Positions 20,205 to 29,268 of a DNA stretch of 64,000 nucleotides are shown here, one piece after another. The notes beneath the pieces were generated by a model. That model searched no databases, was not told the DNA's origin, and saw only the letters and a list, made by a program, of their open reading frames with translations. Every line of letters begins with the position of its first letter. The first letter of the stretch is position 1. The translations under genes were made by a program, and so were the position numbers. The DNA comes from Raffaelea ambrosiae (taxonomy: Eukaryota; Ascomycota; Sordariomycetes; Ophiostomatales; Ophiostomataceae), in contig PCDI01000005.1 in assembly GCA_002778195.1 (NCBI GenBank), forward strand, positions 3,297,102-3,361,101, written 5' to 3'.

Positions 20205-23200
20205 CTACTCCGTGCTTGGCCCGGGAGCATCATCTCCAAATCGTACACGGGCCCCGGCCAGCTTCAGCTTCTTGCGTGGCCTGCTGCTTCTGCTGCTGCT
20301 GCTGCTGCTGCCGTCCCCATCGCCGTCTTCTCCCGGTTTCTTACTCTTCCTGGAACCCGCCACGGACATTGGCGTAGCCGCACCGTCCGTTGTCGTCGTC
20401 GCCGTCACCGTCGCCTTCGTCTGCCCGTCCGTTGTCGTCATCGCCGTCACCGTCGCCTTCGTCTGCGCGTTCGCTGCCGCGGCTGCACCTTGTTGTCCTT
20501 GCACCTCGACCAAGCCCTCGTCGGGATGCGCGGGCACGCGCCCAAAGCCCCGTCCAAACAAGAACTGCGGCGTCTGCAGTGGCGCCATCTGCGCCGAGCC
20601 TCCTCCTCCTCCTTGTCGTCGTCGTTGTTGTTGTTCTTGTTGTTCGTCGCCTACGCGTAGGCTGGGCAGGGGCAGGATCTTGGCATGGAGAATCCAGTCG
20701 TAGATCGGCCGGTCGTCGAGGATCGTCTTCATCTTGCGGTGCTCTGCCTGCGTCATCTCTTGCCGCCGCGCCATGATCACCTCCTCCAGGCTGTCCCGCA
20801 GCACCAGCGTCTCGACCGACACCTGCTTCTTCTGGCTGATCCGCCGCACGCGCCCAATCGCCTGCGCCTCCACCTGCGGGTTCAGCACCGGGCTGATAAA
20901 GTAGATGCGCGACGCCGACCGCATGTCCAGCCCAAACGCCGCCTGCGAGATGTCCATCAGCAGCACCCGGAACCTGGCGTTGTGGCTGAACGTCTCCACG
21001 TACTGCACCCGCCGCCCTGTCGTGATCCCGCGCGCGTAGATCAGGTGCGGCACCTGCAGGATCTCCAGGTGCTCCGCCAGATAGAACGCCACGTTGTCGT
21101 TGTCGTAAAACACAATCATCTGCTCGTCGTCCTGGTACCGCATGATCGAGTCGATCAGGTACGACAGCTTGGCCGACGACGTCGACACAATCTTGGCTTT
21201 CACCAGCGGCTCCGCAATCTCCACCTCGGCCACGTCGCTCAGCGCCGGCATCTCGCTCATCCGTGCCGGCGTCCCCAGAGAGCCAGACCGGTGCTTCAGC
21301 GGGCTGCTGTCCTCCCCGAGCTTGGTGTTGCCCGCCAGCGTAGGCGCCGGCTTGCCCCTACTTCCGCCCTTGCTGCCGCCCTTGCTTCCGCCCTTGCTCC
21401 CGCCCCTGGCCGGTGATCCAGCATGCTGTTGCTGCTGCTGCTGCTGCTGCTGTTGCTTCTGCTGCTGCTGCTGCTGCTGCTGGAGCAGGGCCGCCTCCCG
21501 GACCGCTTGGCCCTGGCCCACGAAGCGCCCGTCCCGAAACATGGCCTCCAGCGAGTGCGGCGCATCGATGCAGGGCCGCAGAAACTTCTGCAGGGCGTGG
21601 ATCCAAGGAGCCGCCGTGCAGGTGAGTCCTCTGCTCGCGTCGGAATCGATACTTGTATCTGTACTTGTATTTGTATTTGTATCGGCATTTGTATCGGCAT
21701 CTGCATCGCCGTCCTCGCCCACATTGCTTATGGACCATGCTTCCGCAAACTTCCCACCGCCAGGGAAATCTTGCACGTAGATGGGAATTTCGTGAAACAG
21801 GTCCACCATGCGCTTGAAGCTGTTGTCCTTGGCCATGCTCCCAAAAGCAATGGCATCCTTCAGCAGCTGCTCGTCGTCTTGGGGCATCCGGCCCTGGTGC
21901 TCCTCGAGGTACGTCTGGGCTGTCTCGACAGCCGTGGCTATCTCGTCTTTGGAATAGAAGAAGGCGCCGAAGAAGGTCGACTGCCGGATGTTGCTGAGGA
22001 GCTGGAGCAGGGCGCCGCGCTGGCTCGGATGGAAAAAGTAGTCCTGGTCCGTCCGCTCCGACTGCACTGCGTTGAAGATGATCATCATCGAAAACAGGTT
22101 CAAGCAGAGCTTGTCCTGGTACGAGCCGTCGAGCAGGACGACCTTTTCGACAACGGGCGGCAGCAGATCCCGCACTTCGGATTTCCGGTGTCGGATAATA
22201 AGCGAGTCCAGCGTGGCCCGGAGACAGTCTTGGCGGCCGCGACTGCGATGGCTGTGTTTTGGCTGCATCACGTAGACAGCCCAGTCTGCCGTCTCGCTGG
22301 TGTCCAGAGGGTTGTTCGCCCACGGCCCCACGCGGAGGTACAGGCTCGCCATCGACCCGATGCGCTCCAAGTCCTTCTTCTCTTGTACGCTGGACGACTC
22401 GCCAAGCTTTCTAGACTCGCTCATCGTCCATTCCAGCGCTGCTGCCTTTGCCAGCGACGGCTCCGCTGCACCAGACGGTGTGTCCGTGCCGCTCGACTCG
22501 CCGTCGGGTGTCGGAGGCGCCGTGTCGTCGACACCAAAGAGACCCGTAGACGGCGTGCCGGTGACAATCCATCTAGAGGAGACCTGCAGCGAGTCGAGAA
22601 CCAGGAGGAGTTTGCTCTTATTGCTTATTTTCGAGTTCCCGAGCCGGTGGCCCTCGTCCACGATAACCCGCTTGAAATGGACCACAGCCAGCGGCGAGTA
22701 GAACTCCCAGCCCGTTCGGCTGGCCACCCGGTCCTGCTCCAGCTTCTCGAATCGCGGAATGCTGAAGAGCAGGATGTCGGCCTCGAGGATCTCTTCCACG
22801 CTCGGCATGCGCTGCTTCCCGGCCACCACCAGCACGCAAAGGCCCTCGGTGTGCTTCTTGATTTCCTGCTGCCACTGCTGCACCAAGTTGGCAGGCACAA
22901 TCACAAGGCTGCAGCTGCTCAGGAACATGTCCTTTCTCTCCAGCTGGCTCCTTTGCCCCGATCTGCATCGATCGCCCAACGAATCAAAGACCGGCAGGCG
23001 GTATTGGCCAGGATTCCTCTTGATCGCCTCAATGGCCAGTGTATACTCAAGGCCGTCCGAGCCTGTATCTTCCAGGTACAGCTTCCAGGGAACCGAGTCT
23101 CGCGTGATGACCGCGGCAGCCATGTCGGCCAGGCTGCCTATTTTCGGGCGCCGGTTGATCTCCGTGCCCGTTCCGTCCATGTTGCCGCGACAGACCTGTG

Positions 23201-24077
23201 GAGTTTCGGCTGGAAAGGCCTTTGTTGCCAGAATGAGTGCCAGGCAGATCAGTGTCTTGCCTGTTCCCATTTCCTCAGCGAGAATCCCGCCCGAGACGCC
23301 ATCGTAGAACCGAGGTGCTCGCAGCACCTCGCCGGCGACATCGTCGCAATACCACGGCTGACCACTCTGATCAATAATTTGCAGCAGGCGCGGGTCGATG
23401 ACCCTCCCCGGGCAAAACTCTCTCTGCAGCATAACGGAGGCCGACCGGCTCTGGTAGGCGTACAGTGTTGTTTTCAGACCTGGAATCTTACTCGTGATCA
23501 AACGGTCCATCAGGTCGCGGCACGTGTCGTCGCCCACCAGTTCGGGCTGTGGCTTTGGCGAGGGGATAGAGTTGAACATCTGTAGCAGAGACATGTCATC
23601 ACCGGTCCCCGAGGAGTCTCCAGTGGCTGTCAATAAAGACTGCAGAGTTGTGGGTGAATGCTTTGCAGGGAGTTCCCCTTGCCAAGATGCAGGCGAGTAG
23701 TCCAGGCTGTCGAGGAGCCCTAGCAGTTCCTTCCGCAGTCTCGTATCAGATCGATGCACCATACGCCTGCATTTATCGTCTGGAAGAATATAGATCCGGA
23801 CAAACGCCTCAGATGGATTGTTTGGGCTGATTCGAAAGGAAAACCTCGCCCATTTCCGCGGGACCAACTTCCGCAGGGGGGCGAGAGAGGGCGAAGCCAA
23901 AAGACATTTCTCGAGCCCGGAAGGAATGGTCTGCTGTAATTCAGACTCGATAATGTCGGGATGGAAAGAAAACAGCCAGGCCTGCTGCCGGTCCGGAGAG
24001 ATACTGGGCAGGTTGTCTGCGCGAATGCACAGGCTGCCGGCCGGGATGTACGTTTCCAGGGGGATCGGAGCTGCCAT
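20205..24077 (-). CDS. SNF2-family DNA-dependent ATPase
   Basis: This single-exon gene encodes 1290 residues from the ATG at 24077. The open frame extends 25 codons further up, but that part looks unlike a protein N-terminus. Walker A is GGILAEEMGTGKT (GTGKT near residues 271-275), and motif II is DEGH near 474-477, followed by RWIVTGTP. The second RecA-like lobe near 1030-1160 has LLMDISQAAFGLDMRSA and QAIGRVRRISQKK, as in SNF2 helicases. The order and DEGH box resemble the Rad5/HLTF/ULS side of the family, but I see no RING finger in the insert. The insert between the lobes includes a polyglutamine run (plus strand 21424-21483). Such enzymes remodel chromatin or act in DNA repair, and the exact role is open. 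Confidence 0.85.
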   Translation of the reverse strand: MAAPIPLETYIPAGSLCIRADNLPSISPDRQQAWLFSFHPDIIESELQQTIPSGLEKCLLASPSLAPLRKLVPRKWARFSFRISPNNPSEAFVRIYILPDDKCRRMVHRSDTRLRKELLGLLDSLDYSPASWQGELPAKHSPTTLQSLLTATGDSSGTGDDMSLLQMFNSIPSPKPQPELVGDDTCRDLMDRLITSKIPGLKTTLYAYQSRSASVMLQREFCPGRVIDPRLLQIIDQSGQPWYCDDVAGEVLRAPRFYDGVSGGILAEEMGTGKTLICLALILATKAFPAETPQVCRGNMDGTGTEINRRPKIGSLADMAAAVITRDSVPWKLYLEDTGSDGLEYTLAIEAIKRNPGQYRLPVFDSLGDRCRSGQRSQLERKDMFLSSCSLVIVPANLVQQWQQEIKKHTEGLCVLVVAGKQRMPSVEEILEADILLFSIPRFEKLEQDRVASRTGWEFYSPLAVVHFKRVIVDEGHRLGNSKISNKSKLLLVLDSLQVSSRWIVTGTPSTGLFGVDDTAPPTPDGESSGTDTPSGAAEPSLAKAAALEWTMSESRKLGESSSVQEKKDLERIGSMASLYLRVGPWANNPLDTSETADWAVYVMQPKHSHRSRGRQDCLRATLDSLIIRHRKSEVRDLLPPVVEKVVLLDGSYQDKLCLNLFSMMIIFNAVQSERTDQDYFFHPSQRGALLQLLSNIRQSTFFGAFFYSKDEIATAVETAQTYLEEHQGRMPQDDEQLLKDAIAFGSMAKDNSFKRMVDLFHEIPIYVQDFPGGGKFAEAWSISNVGEDGDADADTNADTNTNTSTDTSIDSDASRGLTCTAAPWIHALQKFLRPCIDAPHSLEAMFRDGRFVGQGQAVREAALLQQQQQQQQKQQQQQQQQQQHAGSPARGGSKGGSKGGSKGGSRGKPAPTLAGNTKLGEDSSPLKHRSGSLGTPARMSEMPALSDVAEVEIAEPLVKAKIVSTSSAKLSYLIDSIMRYQDDEQMIVFYDNDNVAFYLAEHLEILQVPHLIYARGITTGRRVQYVETFSHNARFRVLLMDISQAAFGLDMRSASRIYFISPVLNPQVEAQAIGRVRRISQKKQVSVETLVLRDSLEEVIMARRQEMTQAEHRKMKTILDDRPIYDWILHAKILPLPSLRVGDEQQEQQQRRRQGGGGGSAQMAPLQTPQFLFGRGFGRVPAHPDEGLVEVQGQQGAAAAANAQTKATVTAMTTTDGQTKATVTATTTTDGAATPMSVAGSRKSKKPGEDGDGDGSSSSSSRSSRPRKKLKLAGARVRFGDDAPGPSTE
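21424..21483. repeat. CTG/TTG triplet repeat coding polyglutamine
   Basis: About 20 triplets on the plus strand, mostly CTG, encode an interrupted polyglutamine on the minus strand within the SNF2 protein, followed by GSKGGSKGG-type repeats. Confidence 0.85.
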
Positions 24078-24307
24078 GATATATAAATGCATAAACGCGT
24101 AGGTTACTAATGATGCAGACTCATATGGGGGGCACCGGAGATGCCTCCACATTGACGGGGGCCGCAGGTATCGAACGGGGTGGTTGTGCTGGTGAAAACA
24201 ATCTCACGTCTGATGTTTCATAACGGAAGGCTGCCGGTGTTAAGAGCTGATTACTTAGCAGCTGGACCGCCAAATAAAAATGGGGCCCATCACTGTACAT
24301 CGAGTCC
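24078..24307. other. Short intergenic region
   Basis: This 230-bp spacer lies between the SNF2 start and the stop of the upstream minus-strand gene. It must contain the SNF2 promoter. No other feature is seen. Confidence 0.5.
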
Positions 24308-26002
24308 TTATTGGCTCTCTGGTGGCTCCCAGCGTGCTAGCAAACCAACTGCCCATCCCTTGTACAGCCTTTCTCTAGCTGGCAGCATTCGACTGCTGCT
24401 CTCCAGCATGCTACCAACTGCCTGGATTGTCTCCTCTGGCAGGTTGATTTCCTGGGCATCAGAGTTGATTTTTTCCAGCATGGAATCTGCCTCTGCTCGG
24501 CTGATAAGCCTGTAGAGCAGCTTGATCGCCAAGACCGGCGCCCTCTGGTTACTTGACGCATACCGGATGTTGCTGTTTAGAACCCAAATGTGAAGCACCT
24601 TTGTGCTTGCAATACCACCATTTGTTTCCATACTTCGAGTTGGCGACAGTCCGTATATGGGCATGATCAAAGACTTTGACGAACCAGACCGGGATGTGGT
24701 GGTCATCAGTGTAGCAGCCAGACATTCAGAAATGCTCGGGGATGCAGGGACCCTTGAGCTGCAATGTATCTGCCACTTGAATAGAGTCACAGACGACATG
24801 CGGAAGTTGAAACAGCCAACTTGCTGTTTACACGACGAACAGAAGACATTCAGACTCTGTGGCGATGCTGTGCCCGAAGGTACATCTGCTGTTATGCTTT
24901 GGCGGGCAGAAGAGCCATTGTCGTAGCTCGATGCCGAGAACTGTCGAGCCAACACATGTCAGTCACAGTTTCTCCAGTCCGGCACTGTAAGCGGCAATGA
25001 TTGGAATGTACCTCTGCATATCCCACGAACCCCCATAACTCTGGATGGCCGCAGTGAAACAAACGAGGGCAACGAGGCAGGTCCCTGACAGGAGGGAAAT
25101 GGGACTGCCGCTTCGCAGAGAAACAACAGTTCCACAAACCCATCTGGCCCGTCATAGACAGAGCAGGACAGTCTCTTTCATCATTATTGGGCATTTGTAT
25201 CGATGAACAAGCTATTGAAAGGGAGACAAAGTCCCCCAGCATGGCCACCTTCTTGATGCCCATATATATATCCATGCAAGCGGACAGCAAAAGAAAAAGA
25301 CAAAAAAAAAACCCAAATAGGACATGGACCACTTACAACAAGATCTTGGCAGTCGCTTTCGTCAAATACCAAAGAGACCAAGTCGACAAAGCCAATACTG
25401 GGCTGGGCAGAGATGGCACTGTTGGCACCATACCCTCGCGAAGCCAGATCCGCACTGGTGGACTTGGCGTTGCCGGTTACAGCATCTTGGTGCTGGTCGT
25501 GGCCATGGTCGTGATGATCATCCGGTTTATGGCAGTGCCAGAACTCCATCATCTCGGCCCAGTTCTCGCTTGGGAGATCTTTCCACACGCGGACCCGGTT
25601 TGCAGGCACCAATGTTGCTTTGCAAGCGCGGCAGCACACCAGCGTCCCAGGGGACAAGTCTGGGGCCGACCAGGGCACCAGGTTGTTGGAGCCGGCGTCT
25701 TGCCTTCCCATTGACCCACCCGCAAGCGGAAGACGCCATGATGCTTGGAAAGACTCGTGCTTCTCCTGCTGCTGCTGTGCGCCTTGCTTAGGTATTGGGA
25801 GACGCGACCCAGCTGGCGCGACTGTGCCCGGCAGCCTCAGATTTCTGCACTTGCCATGGTGTTGGACACGCAGCGTGACGCCATCGGGCAGTACCACCGC
25901 AGACGTGGATGCGTCGTGCGGACCGTCGAATGACGCATATATTGAGACTTGGCCGATGTTGGGGAGCAGCTCTGCGTATATTTGGATTGGGTCGACGGCC
26001 AT
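24308..26002 (-). CDS. HECT-like E2-binding ubiquitin ligase (UBE3D type)
   Basis: My model has exons 25337-26002 and 24308-24940, giving 432 residues in frame. The first exon ends at a GTAAGT donor after QDLV. The N-terminal part has a beta-rich region and CCRACKATLV, followed by KDLPSENWAEMMEFWHCHKP, typical of the HECT_2 (E2-binding) family. The second exon carries CSSCKQQVG, then FKWQIHC and the C-terminal KGWAVGLLARW. In animals the homologue UBE3D binds an E2 enzyme (UBCH10) and cyclin B. The intron of 396 bp is long, and a frame inside it (25030-25200) stays open, so an extra small exon is possible. The family call rests on the conserved Cys and Trp motifs. Confidence 0.7.
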
Positions 26003-26267
26003 GCTTTATGGTTTGTGGAAGGGGAACAAAAGCGGATCGGTCTTGGTTTCGGGGCTCCAATTATTTATGATGGACATTCAGGCGTGGTCCGTGCTCACAA
26101 AACCACACACTGTATGCCACTGAATTTCGCAGCTAGAAATAGGGAGAGTTTTGGGGGGGCGATGTTGAAGAACACAAATTATATTGCATTTGCTCTACGC
26201 CGCTTCAATAGTAACTTTTATAAACTTTTGTATGCAGCCCAAGATTGCTTTGCACTTTTGACTCTAA
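26003..26267. other. Short intergenic region
   Basis: This is 265 bp between the HECT-like gene start and the eIF3d stop. It is AT-richer than the genes and must hold the HECT-like promoter. No other feature is seen. Confidence 0.5.
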
Positions 26268-28167
26268 CTACGCCTTGACGGCGGCCACCTCAGCCTCGTC
26301 CTGGTCGTCGCCCTCATCCTCAAAGCTACCCGCAGGAACCTCGTACAGACGGAGGATCGACTTCATCGGGTCCTTGACAAGGACGTACCGGCCGTCGTCC
26401 TTCTTCAGGCACATATCGGCGATCGTGCGGACGATACCCCAGCCGTTCGACAGCGAGAGGTTCATCTGGTTCGCAAAGTCTCTTGGCTTCCAGCCAACAA
26501 CGCCGAGGATGACATGCTTGTCGTTGATCTTGGGGTTGGCACGAGAAACGAAGCTGGCACAAAGTAGTCAGTGTGTGTTTTTCAAAATAATGAAAACGAG
26601 GTGGTTCTGGAAAATGGAAAATGAAAAAAAAAAAAAAAACTTACCCAACCTTCATGACATCGGCCTTGGCCAGAATGCTCTGGACCGTCCACCGAGCCAG
26701 CTTGCACGAGTTGTTCTTCATCTCGGTAGCGACCACAGCACCACGCTGGGTTGCCAGCTTCGCCCGCCAGTCCAGGGCGCCGCCCGAGCCCTGAGCCTTG
26801 TTGTCGAACTCGTTGAGGGCCTTGACAGCCAGGAACTGGTCCTCGCCGTTGGTGGCGTTCTTCTGCACGGCGTCCAGCTCCGTCCGCACAATGAGGTAGA
26901 CAGGGTCTTCCTCGTTCGTCGACAGGTCGAAGCGGCGGTACTTGTAGGCCTTGGATGCTGGCGGCTCGGTCTCCTCGGACGCGTTGTAGAAGGGGTTCTC
27001 GTGGGCCATCTTGACCTTCTGGCCGGACTCCAGCACAACCTGGTTGACAAAGTTGTGGTTGATGTAGGTCGCCTCCTCGGCCAGCGCATGCGGCTGGTTG
27101 ATGGCATCCTTACTGCCGTCAGAAGCATCCATAGGCGAGTCGATGGCGTTCTCGTTGACGGTGACCATGTCCAGCGCGGCATTGTCGCGCTTGTCCAGGA
27201 AGATCTTATTGCCCTGGCGCACGATCACAATGTCCCACGGGTACACCGAGCGAGGGGCACACATCAGCATGGACAGGACGCTGTCGGTCGCAAAGATGGT
27301 GGCCTCGTCCTTCTCGGCGAGCTCCTGGATGACAGGGTCGGACGACGTCGTGACGTTGTAGGCCGCGCGGTCGATGGCGGTGAGTTTCCGCTCCGCCGAC
27401 TTGACCGGCTGCTTGTCGTAGCTGCGGTCGTAGTAGTACAGGAAGCCGTGCGAGTCGATGTCCTCGCCCTCGTCGGCATCCAGGTTCAGCTTGCTCAGGC
27501 GGTTGAAGTCAATCTCCTCCAGCAGGTTCCAGTCCGCCTTGATGTTGATGGAGGCGTCCCGGTTCCGAGCCGGCTTGTCGTAGTCCTTCCAGCCAAAGCG
27601 GCGGCCACGCGCACCGCCGCCTTGCCGGCCACCACCCCGACCCTCGTAGCCGCCGTACTGCTGACCTTGCCGGCCGCCACGCTGCAGCTGCTGCCGGCCA
27701 CCGCGAGTGTCCTGGCGACCGCCACGCTGGCCGCGGCCGCGCGTGAACACTGCGCCCCGTCCGTATCTCGTCTTGGGTGTGTCGCGAACGTTGCTGACGA
27801 CGGAGAAGCTGGCCTCGTCCTCGGCAGGGGGGGCGGCGAATATCGAGACGGATCCGGCACCGTAGACTTGCTGGTCTGCGAAAAAAGAGAGACCTGTTAG
27901 CTTTTCCTTCATTTTTTGACGACTGTTCTTCCGAGAAACTGGACGACGAAGCATACCTCTGTTGTATCGGTTGTACTGCGACCGGCCACCACGGCCATCA
28001 CGGCCATCCTTGCCATCGGCTGTCCAGTCAGCCATGCGACCGAGCTTGTCGCCCTTCGAGAATGGAGCATAGGGCACGCCGTTCAGGGTCGTTTCCGTCG
28101 TCACCGGTGGGCCCCAGCCATCGCCATCCGGCAGGGCGGCGATGACCTTGGAGAGAGACTCGGCCAT
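26268..28167 (-). CDS. moe1: Translation initiation factor eIF3 subunit d
   Basis: Exons 27957-28167, 26645-27875 and 26268-26553 join in frame to 575 residues. The protein starts MAESLSKVIAALPDGDGWGPP, as in fungal eIF3d (Moe1 in fission yeast). It has an RG-rich segment (GRGQRGGRQ and following) near 110-150 and the core with DWNLLEEIDFNRLSKL. The C-terminal exon has ANPKINDKHVILG and an acidic tail. By family it is a subunit of eIF3 at the mRNA exit channel of the 40S ribosome, with a cap-binding fold. Introns of 81 and 91 bp carry GTATGC and GTAAGT donors. Budding yeast lacks this subunit, which fits a filamentous fungus. A long T-run sits in the second intron. Confidence 0.95.
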
Positions 28168-28731
28168 TCTCACAGACTGCCGCTTGCAGGCCTCAGATTG
28201 GTAAATGTCGAAGAAAAGACAATGTCGCTGTAGGTCGTCGCGGCTTACAGGCAGGGCTACAACGGATTGTCGCAAAGCAAAATAAAAGCGGCCTCTTTTT
28301 GTGCCGACGCGTTCCTGAGGGCCAAAATTATCGACAGAGAGAGTGTGAAAAAAAAAAAATGTTCGTTTGTGGGAGGAGGGGTACAAAAAGTGGGGGCATG
28401 TCCGCCAGCTGATGCCAGCTGGTAGCCAATCAGATTATTATGGCTTGACCCACAGTGTCCGGTTATTTTCCTCCTCTAGCCTTCAACCTCCATGCAAGTG
28501 ACATGGCAGGGCAGCAAACGTCATTGTCCAAATCTGATTCGAAAGATGCTTCGAGATTCGAGTTCAGTTGTAAAAGGCTTGATGAAAGGTTAATAATTTT
28601 TGGGATGTCAGAACTCTATGGAATCCGGGCTTACATTTCTGGGGGTTTCAAGAGTTACTCTTTGAGCACATAATTAATCCTGTCTGCGGAAATATTCCTA
28701 CACGCCATTGACAACCTTAAGGCACTTTACC
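28168..28731. other. Intergenic, eIF3d upstream region
   Basis: It holds the eIF3d promoter and 5' leader, with a long A-run near 28348-28359. The rest up to the pseudogene is AT-richer. No gene is supported. Confidence 0.5.
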
Positions 28732-29060
28732 ATGTCGGAACCTCCGAACAGTGCAGCTTGGTTGAAGGCCAAGGATGCCAACCCGCTTGGAGTTGGACCA
28801 GCACCGTACACCCTGCCTGGACAATGCCAGATCGTTGTATGCCGTGCCGTAAATTCAGTGGACTGGTAAAGCAAAGTCTTGGCTATATTTTTATGGGTTG
28901 CATTCGCTATCTCTTCATCCTGGGAGGAGATGTTGCTGGTGAAGTTGTCGAGGTGGGATATGGAGTAAAGTGGTCTCAAGTGGGAGATCATATTATCGGT
29001 TTGGCAGAAGGGCTCTCGCCTGAACCCAACAATCCTGCCGAGGGCGCTGTTGTGGGTAAT
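28732..29060 (+). pseudogene. Remnant of a zinc-type alcohol dehydrogenase/enoyl reductase
   Basis: From the ATG at 28732 the frame reads MSEPPNSAAWLKAKDANPL and runs to SVDW, then meets TAA at 28867. In another frame, directly after, the sequence continues with GGDVAGEVVEVG, VGDHIIGLAEG and NNPAEGA. This is the N-terminal GroES-like part of medium-chain dehydrogenases of the toxD/trans-enoyl-reductase kind. One frameshift near 28866-28870 separates the halves. Homology stops near 29060, so only about 110 of some 350 residues remain and the NAD(P) domain is missing. An intron cannot repair the break, as no plausible GT-AG pair fits. I consider it a dead, truncated gene. Confidence 0.7.
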
Positions 29061-29268
29061 AGCCTGGGCAGGATCCAGGAAGCCATGGAAGTCCAGAAAC
29101 AGGGGTTGTCGGGAACAAAAGATTGTCGTTTTCTTCTAGTAATATGGATTGCATTGGAGATGGTCGATATGAATAACAGACTGTCAAAACAGAATCTAAA
29201 GTACTTAAAACAGAATCTTGAAAAACAATATGCGTACAAAAGATAGGGTAGTGTTTCTCGGTTGTCTC

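Noticed and set aside
21423..23585. Plus-strand frame of 720 residues
   Set aside because: Antisense shadow of the SNF2 gene. The minus-strand frame has clear ATPase motifs and this one has none.
26245..27900. Plus-strand frame of 551 residues
   Set aside because: Antisense shadow of eIF3d, Val/Leu/Arg-rich with no domain.
28864..28950. Intron that would repair the dehydrogenase remnant
   Set aside because: A GT is present after the last codon of the first half, but no acceptor restores the frame without removing conserved residues, and the 3' half is missing anyway.
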